Below, one piece after another: positions 48,401 through 60,300 of a stretch of DNA of 64,000 nt (position 1 is the stretch's first letter; each line of letters begins with the position of its first letter). The position numbers were made by a program, and so were the translations under genes. The notes beneath the pieces were generated by a model. The model did no database searches and was not told the DNA's origin. It worked only from the letters and a program-made list of their open reading frames with translations. The stretch spans positions 4,494,001-4,558,000 of the forward strand of contig OX246739.1 of assembly GCA_945910005.1 (NCBI GenBank). Reading direction: 5' to 3'. The stretch comes from Isoperla grammatica (lineage: Eukaryota > Arthropoda > Insecta > Plecoptera > Perlodidae).

Positions 48401-51311
48401 CAATGACGGCCCAGTGAAAGACATCTTTTAATGGAAAAGCTCTTTTATCGACCTTCGCGTCCCGTAAGAACTAAGAAGGCGGTGAAGTGACGGAAATGGA
48501 AGGGAAATGGAGACGTCTCAGGTGGCGGTGGGCTTAAATGTACATCAGCGCTACATTACACTCTGATTAGTCGAGCTAAAAAGTGAGACGCCTGGAAGCT
48601 CGAAAATTTGTTAACACAAAGAAATACTCATCACTTGAAATTGTCGCAAGCTTGCGGCAAAAAAGAAAACATGCCGCGTTTATTGCAGATGTTTGTTTAA
48701 GTGTGGGTAGATAGATGGAACCTCATAAATGGTTGTTAACATTTATGATTGTGACCGTGTTAGGTTTTTATGAGCGCATCCAAAACAAACAGAACTCAGA
48801 CCACAAAACTGTGTCCGATTTATCATCGATTCTGGGGCCACATTTTTTGTTTACAACGTTTTATTTATTTATTTATTTTTCCTTGTTTCTTTAGCAAAAT
48901 TACATTGTTTGAAACACATCTTTTTTTTATTAAGACTTAGGCTTACGTTATATAGGTTAACACACAGTTACTTCACACCATGCAGCTATAGATTATTACA
49001 TTTGGACAACTCCGGACTAATTTGCTGTTACTAAACTCTACTCCAAATAACAGGCAATGAGCTACAATAATGCTGTGGAGAATACTCATGATGTTTCACT
49101 TCTATTCAAATAACAGAATGCCCTTTATAGGTTAGTTGTAGACAACTGTCAGTACGTTACATGGTTGTTGTACCTCGTAACAGTTTCTTAATGTTTCAAT
49201 TCGTGGATTTTTTGGGCACTGTTCACCATTCTTCCCACTTTTCTTCAAATCTTTCCATTTCTACACATTCCATAAAACGTGTTTTATAAATTATATTTGT
49301 CAAATACCTATTAAATTTTGGTAACAATATAATAATAGATACATTACTTGCTTTGAGCCTTAGTACTTTCTTATTTGTGGATGGAGTTGATTTTCATAAA
49401 ATAATAACTGTTACATAATTGGTAGACTCAATAAAAATAGTAATTCTTATTATTTGAATGATGATGAAGGTGTTTGAACTATTGAATTGCGGTTTATTGC
49501 AAACTTCACATGGCGGTTGGTGGCAATTATCCAATTTAAATATGTTCTTGCTTGGACTGTATTAATTCGTCAATTTTTAGGGAAAAAAACAGTGTGGCCA
49601 CTTTTGGTGTTGCGAGATTGTCAAATTATAGGGTGCCAATTGTCACATATGTGTACGTTGTGGTTGTTATAAATGACAGTTTTTGTTACGTGTGACCATA
49701 GATAGGCAAATGTGTCCCGGAAATAAGTTTGCCTCCTTAGACACGAGATGTAGGCTCGACCCGTCTGGTCCAAACATGCCGTTGATGGGTGGGGGTGGGG
49801 GTGGGGGTGGGGGTGGGGGTGGGGGTGAGGGTGGGGGTGGGGGTGGAGGGGGGGGGGGGTAGGGGTCGATATGCGAGACACCGCCGGCCATGTCATAGAC
49901 AGCCGATCACTCAATATGATGCATGAGATACAATATGTTAACAAAGTGAGAATCCTGTAGGGATCATTCTGTAGCTTTTTCATGTAAAATGTCAATAGTT
50001 CGACAGTTTTGAAAGCATTTTATTTGCAAGATTTCTGCCATACTATAAATTAAGGATTATATTATTATTTTGTCGATTTGGAAACGAGCTAACTACAATT
50101 AGTTTCTAAAAATATTCGGCCATCTTAAAATATTTTGCAATTTTAATCTCCGATGTTTTTTTGTTCTTCTTTCAAGATGATGGATGAACACTTACACATT
50201 CTTTGATGATAATATTTTTATATACGCGCTTTCTAACGAAAGTAGGGAATTTTATTTGCGTATTTTTTTGTATACCTTTGTCTCTCAAACACACTTTGTA
50301 CATAGGTTTTCCTTTTACTTCGTACCTCGCCTTATAAACTGTAACTTTTTTGGATATCTTCGTTTCGTTCGTGTACGTTGTGTTGATCTGTTGGAGTGCC
50401 TGTGCGTTGTAGCGAAGCGCAGAAAACAGAAGCAAAAGATGGTAACAAAACCAACATTGGATGAAAAGCGGTTCAGTAAAGTAGAGAAACTCGTAAACAC
50501 TTTACTTTATACTAGAAGAAGAAAAAGAAGATACGTTTCCTTTAACTCGGATTGTTTAAGAGCGGTGTACGTTTTTGTCAGCTGTTCAGAAATAGACTCG
50601 AGACTTCTCATTAGCCTGGATATTATCGTGTAAATATAAGATCGATGAACAGTGTGGTGCAGCCATGCAACACTGTAGCTCGTATTGAATAGTTTATGCA
50701 AACCCATCCCTAATAATAGTAATTCTATTATTGTTGCCGTGAAATGCGGTCAATTCCGTAAGGTATTCTTTATCATTTATATTGAACCAATCACGTATAT
50801 TCTCAATATATGTGCCTCACTGAAAAACATTATTCAACCTGGATACAAATATCACTGCTACATTGACGGTATTTAATTTGCTTAATGTTATCTTAATTTT
50901 GTTTAATGACATCAGAGTGTATTCTAAAACGGATCATTACACAATTTTTACAAATGTTTAATGGACGTTATACCATGAATGGTGTGACGAAGTATGAAGT
51001 CATTAAGTTTCGGTATCTTCTTGTCAGGTCTTCAAATTATCCATGCCCGTCAGTGCAAAAGCCATCGAGTCCGTTTTGCGCTTCATTATGGGCGGCTATT
51101 ATGCGCTTACATTTCAGTATTTGTAAGGACGAATAAGTTTGTGCATAAATCCATTTGATATAATTGCATTATAAGCCTGTTCTCTTTTTGGATTCTTGCC
51201 ATGGGCGGTGAATGAACGTAGTTCATGTTGTCATAGAGTTGTCACACACTTGTCATGTAGCTGTCACACGGTTGTCACAGATTGTTAACATGTGTTTCTC
51301 TTTGTTTTCAG
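45465..51311. other. Non-coding upstream region or first intron of the peroxidasin gene
   Basis: No LRRNT or signal-peptide exon was found here. It contains the GGGGGT array and, just before the LRR1 acceptor (about 51227-51286), a run of loosely repeated gttgtca/ctgtcac units. A 149-codon + strand frame at 50184-50633 has no domain and low-complexity basic stretches. Confidence 0.45.
49787..49865 (+). repeat. G-rich hexamer array (GGGGGT)n, G-quadruplex-prone
   Basis: At least ten GGGGGT units with two single-base variants end in a G run. Multiple closely spaced G tracts allow a G-quadruplex on the + strand. Pro/His-rich frames on the - strand come only from this repeat. Confidence 0.95.
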
Positions 51312-51383
51312 CGACCTGAGATTCAACAAAATACGTGACATCCCACCAAACTCGTTCAAAGATCTCAAAAACCTCAACACACT
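51312..51383 (+). CDS. PXDN: Peroxidasin exon encoding LRR1
   Basis: The exon is 72 nt, preceded by a pyrimidine-rich tract ending in ttttcag and followed by gtaagtata. Read one base in, it gives a 24-residue repeat starting DLRFNKIRDIP and ending KNLNTL. The leucine, asparagine, isoleucine and phenylalanine positions fit the LxxNxIxxIxxxxFxxLxxL pattern. The last two bases (ct) are completed by the first base of the next exon to a Leu codon, so the introns on both sides are phase 2. In peroxidasins a DLRFN repeat is the first LRR after the N-terminal cysteine cap, so the missing upstream exon should encode that cap. No unusual features. Confidence 0.85.
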
Positions 51384-54300
51384 GTAAGTATACGAATACT
51401 CATCTTAATGTATTCTTAATTCATTTTGTTGGTCGCGATAAATGAAATCGAGGTACAGTTTATATATCAAACAGGTTTAGTTTTATTTTAAATGCAAAGT
51501 TTCAACGGTGGATAATGTACCTTTTTTGGATATAAACAAACAAAAATTTACAAATACAGTAACATATTTAAAATATCAAACAATTATCAAATACCTTATG
51601 ATTATATGTCAAACCAACTGACATGTAAACATAAAACGGTTAATTAAGTATTGATTAAGTAGAGATAAATGCTCAAGGCTGGTGTTATTGTACTTAATTT
51701 AGTGTGTGTAATATGTTACACACTCTTAAGATCTTTCTGTCTGGTGTGAGTTCTTGTCGATGTAAATATAGCCGAAATATCAAACAGAACGAGGAACACA
51801 ACGCAACTAAATTTACGTATACAATTTGATAGTTGCACTTGCTGTTGGCTAGAAACCAGAAACCACAGAAAGAAACATTTGAATCTGAGCATAGTTAATG
51901 TTTTCCTAAGGATAACTGGACCGCACTGAGTGCGCCTCTAACAAGTAGAACAACACAACATACAATAGGGTCACAATTTCAGCCAATTGGAAAACACCAT
52001 AAGTAATACATCTTCATTACAATTATACTTTCCTAAAAATTATACACGGTTTTATATGTTTTTTTTTTCGTAGAAGAATTTTCTCGCAATAAAAGTCCGA
52101 AAAAATATTCTTCTGCTCAGTCTTAATTTATCGCAGCTACGTTAATCGGAAGAAAGAAAAAAGTTTCTTTAGTCTTTTGCTCCTTGGGGCTTGAAATTAC
52201 GTTTTGTCTTAACCTCTTGATTTACGGTGATAAAATGGTTTGAATATTTTGAAAATACCCTTTGTATACAATTCGATTCTTTGCCTATAAACAAGTATTT
52301 CTTTCGCGAAATTCGCTAATATCTTTGTTGCGTGTAAGTTGATTATCCCGCGCGTATATCCTCGTCTTCTGGTTACGTTGTTTGGTTCTCGTACCTTCAC
52401 GTGGAGATAATAGAAACCTAACATGCAGTAGGAGATCACGTGCGTAAACCTATCTTCTTCCAGCGTGTTAATGAATGGCTGGCTCTTGAGGTCTCGCATG
52501 CCCTCAACGATGCTGGGTGAAGATTACTGTTATTAATTATCTCACGAAAACCTTTGAGTGTTGTTTTGATTCTTATTATTAAAATAAAGTTTTAAAATTT
52601 CTTCAAGATTCCATTTTAACCTCGATGCATAATAAGCTTCAGGCGATGGCTCAGTGCGTGCACGCCTTTCAGGCCTTCAAGAGAACTCTTGGGATAAGCA
52701 TTGATCTTGTAGGTTTATAAATATAACGCCTAAGGTGTTTTTGTGCTTTTTTATGGTTTCAACTCCAAATACAAAATATATTCATTAATCTAATGCAATT
52801 GTTGAGGCTGTATATGGACCAGGCACGATAATGTATGATGTACTTATTTTATAACATTTAAACTGTCGTACGAGTAATCACACAGGCAACAATGGGACAC
52901 TGTAAGTAGCGTGACCACGCAGACAAACAAACTGATTTGTTTTCTTTAAACCGCACTTGAATAAAGTAGCTTGGTCAGTATAAAGACGGTACTCCCACCC
53001 TCCGCAGTGTAACCGTACTGAATACAGAGCTCAACAGGCAACTTAGCTCTTAGAATCATCTACAGTTGGTTACTCGTCGATTCAGCAAATGTTTACCAAC
53101 GATTGCATCCGGAGAGAGAAAGTCAACAGTAAACAAACACTGTAGAAAGGGTTGATCTATCCCTTGCGCTAGTAGGTTTGTTTAGTACATTTAGACTGTG
53201 TTTCAAAACTTAGAACAAATAAAAACAATGTTTACTTTTTAGATTGAAACTTAGTTCCAGTGCATATAAACACGAAAATTAACTGTTCACACCCAGTATA
53301 AACACGGAACTTATTTTATGTACTTCGTGGAGATTACTCTTGGCTTCCTTCATTAGTTACTCTCAGTAAAATAAATAAATTACTGAAAGATATGGATGCA
53401 TGCCGTACAATTAATGAGTCACTACTAAAGTGACTCTAGTAAAGCAATAACTGTTACAAATATTCACTAGAACTATTTAATTACGATTCAAAAATGATAC
53501 TAATATTTAAATACTATTTCCTATTTCGAATGCAGATGGTCCAGGTTTCGATTCCCGGTTTGGGCCAGGTACTATAATTTATAGGAAATGTAATTAAATC
53601 TGTTTTTATGATAAAGCGTTGTGCGTACCTGTCAATCAACGAAGCACATAATAAAAGGTTTACTGTCCAGCAATATAACCAGTGTAATTGTCTGCAAATA
53701 AATAAACTACGAAAACGCTCTGTTTGACGCGTTGATAAGCGAGCGCGTCAATATCTACGAACTTTCTGGCGAAAAGTTTTCAATGCTAATACGAACAACA
53801 AATAACAACAATTCAAGAATGCGCATTGCAAAAATTGTTCTTATTTCCATGGCTATTATACTTTCCGACATTGTTGTATGCAGTGCAATGTGCGTTGCTA
53901 AGAATTTTCGTGGTCATGTTTTCAACACGGTCCGCCACCGTTACTTACACTTATTGACAGCAATAGAAATGTAATTTCTGCCTCTAATACGTATTGGATC
54001 GCGTTTACCTTAGTATATTCGTGACCGGACAAAAATTTACTATAAGATAGCCACCTCACATTTTGCCGTTACTGCGTTTTAGAAAAATATTTTCGAGTAA
54101 CTTACGTGTAACTTTGCCAATATTTATCAGATCGCCATTACATTAACATATTCGTGACCGGACAAATCTCTAGAAAAATCTGGCTATCTCACATTGTGCC
54201 GCAAGTTTGTTTCAGAAAAATATTTTGCAGTAACTATGGTGTAACTTTGTAACTGTTCGAACGATTTTGTCTCAAAACTATACACCTTCAATCCACATTG

Positions 54301-57300
54301 AGGCTTGTGGATGGTCCAAATTTCAAGTTGATCGGACTTTCCGTTCGACCGCTATCGACGGACATAAACAAAAACAAAAAAAAAAAAAAAACAAACAAAC
54401 AAACAAACAAACAAACAAAAAAACAGAACGAAGTGCCATAAGAGTCAAGTGGAAACGCTCGCTTCGCTCGCTTAGTTAGTATTTGTTTATTTAGTTAAGG
54501 GTTTGTATTGATTAGTTGAATTGAATTAAAGTTTTCCGACGTTATCGTGGCCTCCGTAGTTTCTTGATTTGACAAGTTATGGCTGACCGCGAATAAGAAA
54601 GGAAGTATAAGTATGAGTCCTCATTTTACGATATTTGCCTCAATAGTAGAAAACTTTGGGAAATGGATGTTTCCTGATCAAACTAATGGTCCGTTATTTG
54701 TCACTTTGATAAGTGGGTCGTATTTTGTTGTCTATTCGAACGTTCACTGGAAAAAGTGGGCACGATCTTTCAAAGCTAAAACCATTTACCCGGCCGGGAG
54801 TGCCAAGAAACGGTGGATGGACCTAAAACGTAGAGTTCAAATATTTCGATGCACCACTTCTATTGTAGACCTACGTAGTCGAAGCCGGAGCTTCATTTCA
54901 TCACACGATAGTAAAGATTCTAAAAGTTATTTGTCGATACATTATTTTAAGCCAACAAAAACATCGGTGGAACTACAAAGGTTTGGCACCGACCCAATAG
55001 GCGATAAATGTTTGAAGTGTGTTCATCCCTGGCGCTATAGCTTCGGTTTGGATCGATATAACTTATTCTGCCGTGAGTAATGCTAGATAACGTTGTTACA
55101 CCCAACTCAGGTGGGTTGGTATAAAGAGAATTGGCGAGAATTCAGTGAATATTTTGTATGGTCGCGAAATACAACTTTTTTTTAAATTTGTTAGAAGTAG
55201 AAACACAATATTTTGTTCAGCAAAGTTCTCTGTGCATATTTAGAAAATAGAGCAGTGAAGATGTGAAATGTTTCACAAACTCATTGTGGTTTTAGAAGTA
55301 CAGTAAAAACATTGAAAACCAATGCACACAGAAGATTACAAAACGTTTCTGAAAGTTGCTGTCACTGGCAGTACTTCCTGCAATTTTATATAGTTTATTT
55401 ACTTATTGTTTTTTGTTAGTTACTTTATTTAGTTACTTAGTTATAAGAGAGAGTTTTAAGAGAAATTCTCAGGTATAATTCTTCGAAAGATTTGTAATTC
55501 TAGGACAGCTCTTCAACTATCGAAATTGTCTGAATTATCTACCGATCTTCTTTGCACAGACACACAATTACAGTCGATGATTAATTAGCATACTTCCATA
55601 AAACGTACTGTATTCATACCGTTATCTTCTACACTATCGCATGAAGTACAATGAGCGTGTTTCTCTTTGCATACGCTTACATTCACCATTCTTTGCTTTT
55701 ATACAAAACCACTAAACAAGCATCCTCTAATTAGATCCATTAATTAACCCTATTAAACCCAATAGAATCCTTAGCTTTTCTCAAACAAAAGGATGCGTTC
55801 AAGCTGCCAATCTAGACCACCTCATTTGCATTCACAGTTTTGCTACAGTCATTGATATACCTTATTACAGCATATGTGCAGTAAATTACCTACTTACGTT
55901 ATGTGTGGTCAGCCTCAAGGCTAAATAATTGAAATAGAGAATTAAAATAATTACACTCACGAGTTATAACATGAAATATGAACGAATGTAATTCACGTCA
56001 AAATTGAATTAGAGTCTATGATGCAAGAGTCCAGAGATGCAGTCATCTGTTATTCAAATGTGTCGGACATGTAATTGGCATAATTTAAGGCTATGGCGGA
56101 CAAAGGAGGGCAAAGCGCTTTATCTTCTGTGGTGCTGATGATATGGCTTAACTATTTGGTGGCCTTGTTTTTGTTTTACATTTTAAAATCAAAAGTTTAA
56201 TTTATATTTGTAAAATTCAGTGACCACTAATTTTTATCGTTTTCATATAATAATTGTTATAATTATCATCAATTACCCCACATAATAAACTGTAAAATTA
56301 TGTGCAAGAACATTTCTTGTATTCGTTGTACAATATAATTTAAAAGTAGGTCTTATTCGCTTCTGGTTCATTATACGAAAGCCAGCTAGTTATACGCGAT
56401 AGTTGGTGTTCTTTGATATTCTTCACCCTCTCATTAAACATGAATTTAAAGCTATAAATAGTCGTTCGCATCGTCGTGACAGATTACTGCTCACACTACA
56501 GGGGCTAATTGATACTACGCCACACGATTCTAGTCAAGTTATTTACATCCAATTCTTGTAAACAGATTTAACATTTTTTAATTGATTTCTATTTTAAAAC
56601 AATCAACATTAAAGAATTCCTTTTCCACAGACATCGACTAATAATTGAAATAAACCACCGCCTTGTTATGTTTCCAGACTGCTCAACAACAACCACATCG
56701 CCCGACTTCAGAACGGAGTATTTAACGGCCTGAAAGATCTACGCTATTTGTAAGTAAACCCAACCGATTGTTACCTTTATTAAAGAACTGTTTATAGAAC
56801 GTGCCTTTGCATTTTGAAAACGTTCCAAACCAAACACTCGACAGCATTTCCATCTGGTAATGAGCTCCGTATTGTGTGAGGGCGCTCTCAACACACATAC
56901 ACATGTCACTGCCTCGTATTGTGCGCAGAGTTACCTGTGCGCAACATTATATTATATACATTCCCCTTCTGGCGCTTAATAAGCTATACAAACAACATTA
57001 CCAAGAGGGCAAAGTATCTACCGCAGCAATTAAGGCGTTATTATGTGGCTACTCAATGCTTTTGGGCATATCTAAGTTTCAGGAATGTTTGTTGGCTAGT
57101 AAACACCATAGAAACTACACACCTTTGATGTTCTAGAACGCTCACAAACAGCTGTTATGTCTAGAGTATGTGACTGGGAAAACGTGCAAGTTACCTAGAG
57201 CAAATATGTACACATCATTTAAACGTAGACATAATTATTATATCATTCTCCAACTGAGCTTTTGATTTTAGAGAACTTTTGAAAAATGTTCTTGCATATT

Positions 57301-60300
57301 CAAGAACGATATTTCTAGAGATGTTGCTTTAAGAATGTAATTGGAGGCTAATTACTGCATTATGCTATAAAGTGATTGTAAATATAGCAACAACGCTGAA
57401 CGCTTGCTTAACTATTCTATAACAAAGGGTGCCTACATCGGAAATCGTAATTAGAGCAAATGAGGAATAGGTATTCTTAAACAATTAACATTCTCAATGT
57501 CATTCGTTCTATTGTGAAGGAAAACACAGCTGGTGAGACATAAATCGTGTTAGTTTAACCTAAGGACGGTGTCGCCTGTACGATGTTGGCATTCTTACTT
57601 CCTTGGCGGTCTGGGGACTTAGCTCCCTCGTAATCCTACTTTGCTCGACACTCATTCGAGTGAGATTACTGTCATTTTATTTGTTTAGTTTCAAGTTGAC
57701 GTCTCGCGAAAATACTTTAAATACTTAGACAGCTAATCTTAGAAACCGCGACTTGTTTAAGGTCAAACACACATTAAAAATAACAGTTAAAACTTTAGAA
57801 CATTAAATTATAACTTCTTACTGGAGAATCGCGACAAAGTAAAATGGAGTAGTATAGCAAAGATTTGCACGTAGTGCCTTGTTTTAAGCTAAGGTATGTT
57901 TGCACGTTCAAAACTAACCGAAAGCCCTGCATTGTTGCCGCGTTTGAGACGACTGTGGACACCCCTTGATGCGGCTTGTGCTTGACTGAGCATGCTTGAA
58001 TTGTGCTTGACAGGTACCTCTACAAGAACAGGTTACGTGAGATCGACAACAAGGTCTTCCAAGGATTGCCCAAACTAGAGCAGCTGTAAGTATTATTATG
58101 TTTACTTATCAATACACGTATTAGCCTATACTGGCGCAATTAAAATCTTTGGTTTACTTTTGTTATAATTTCACGTTTAGTTTTAAGTTTTGTATTTAAG
58201 TTGAATATAAATTGCCATACCACTTAAACGAATGGAGAAATCTTTGTCTCATTTGCTCACACCTTTGGTCGTAATTTTTAATGACAGACCGTGAAACTTC
58301 CATAATTATCTCAAAACCTGTGGTATGTCACGCAGGTTTGTTTATATACGCTTAAAGTAGGTATTTTGAGATTAATTAGAAGGAATCAAATTCAATGAAC
58401 CTACTCAGGTTCTCTTACAAATCGCTTCTATGTGGAACATTACGTATTGAAGCACATTTGGATTATGTTACAAAATATATTATTTCATTGCAACAAAATA
58501 TTCATACATTTATTAACAATGTTATAGAAAAATTAAGCATGAAAGAGACAAATAATCACAGAGCAGTTTGTATACATTGGTTTATAGTATAAGTTATGTT
58601 CCTTAGATATATATACTATTTAATTGTATTCATAATTAATTTTGCGGGACTTTTAATTGATTGAATAATATTCTATTTTGAAATTAAATTCGTTATTTAA
58701 ATATCAATCAGTTCAAATCGGGTGTGTACTTGTTGTGTGATGATTATAATGAGGTAATATTAACGGGCCACAATTGTTTGGACGTGAGTGTAGATCGTAC
58801 AAGTGTGCTCACTAATGTTACAACAACCCGCGCTCTACTATATAAAGGATATCACGGTTGATCAACGCCGCTGCGAGTTTCCAACAACAGCTCAGAGAGC
58901 TGTGTTAACTTGCTACTTATTGGATTCGAACAAGAACCCAGTTCTAGTTCATGTCACAGATGGTTTCCCAGCCGCTCATGGAGCTAACTGGCCCTGTAAA
59001 AATCATGGCCGGCACAGCGGCCGCATATCGCCTGCTTTAAAACCGCAAATGAGCTTTTGTCCACACAATTTCGCGCAATGGACAAAAGTGACAATTTTAT
59101 TAAGATGAAATCTGCTGACGAGAAAGATTGTAGTTGAAGAATTTTCGTATTAGTCAGCAAAATGCAAAAACATGAGACACGCACTTTTAAAGGGATTTTT
59201 TATTACAACTAGTACTCGTTTATCATTTTTATATTTTTCGAAAACATTATTCAGACTAGACACATACACAGTTACAAATGACGTAACTTCATCATATCTG
59301 CTCATTTTCAACTATTATCTCGTCACATTCTATAAATTCTGTATCAAATCTACTGTAGATGATGTGGTCATTCATAAATAAATAGTAATAGGATATAAAC
59401 CCAATGTTGAAAAGTAACTACTAAGCTAGATCTTCATTAAGTGCATTTTTAATGACTGCACACAGTTTTTGGGTTGGGATTCTTTCGAGCTGGGTAAACA
59501 TTAAGCAGTACGCTAGCCATTGCATAATACCCTCTCCACTGCTATCCGGTTTGCCACGCCAGTTTACAAATTGTTTTATGTTGAACTGAATTAATATACT
59601 TATTCCCACATCATATTTTATTTTTATTTTGACAGAAGGAAACAATTTGAACAGGTTGATATTCGATAAAAATGCGAAGAAAGTGTTGCTTTATTTTTTA
59701 CGTATCAATTCACTTATTAAAGCCAATTACAAACAAGGAAGCAAATCTTAGTACATATTAAACACGAAGACGAATAAAAATGTATAACTACCATAATACC
59801 AAATATACAATGAATGATACAAATTCAAATCTATAAGCCAGAAAGACGTTTTGTAAATTGGAATGTTAATATCTAAATAATTTGAAACCATAAACTGTAT
59901 TTAAGAAAATTAAGGATAGGCCTACGTTTTTTATTATTTCACATTTACGTGTACAAACAAGAAAACACGTAAGTTAAAAAACCGCGAAGCTCGAACTTCT
60001 ATAAGTCAACTTAAATCACACTTGTATCTAGATTGAACCCAGTGTTGAAGCAATAATGGTATGAATCGGGTGTTAGTGTGGTTGAACATTGGTAACACAA
60101 ACCGTGCCCTCTTGAGAAGTCATGGGCCCACAAGGTTTAGACAAAACAACCCGTTTTAATTAAAAATGCTGGTTAGACGGTTTCAGAAATTTACATACAT
60201 GATTATCCTACACAAAGTTTTAAAGAGAAAGCCATTTCGAAACGGCCACTAACAATATTTATTTCCTCATTGTTGCCATATGTTTTTTGCGTTTGTGGGA

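Larger units (their letters stand above)
51384..56677 (+). other. Peroxidasin intron between LRR1 and LRR2 exons
   Basis: An intron of about 5.3 kb with donor gtaagta and acceptor tttccag. It contains a tRNA-like SINE remnant near 53.54 kb, two diverged ~130-bp direct repeats at about 54.01-54.27 kb, an AAAC-tailed retroposon 3' end ending at 54424, and an unexplained 155-codon open frame at 54613-55080. The rest is AT-rich sequence with nothing recognised. Confidence 0.8.

Noticed and set aside
49621..49995. 124-codon His/Pro-rich frame on the - strand
   Set aside because: Its composition comes from the GGGGGT array; no conserved flanks.
50184..50633. 149-codon + strand frame
   Set aside because: No domain, basic low-complexity stretches, overlaps another open frame on the opposite strand; likely chance.
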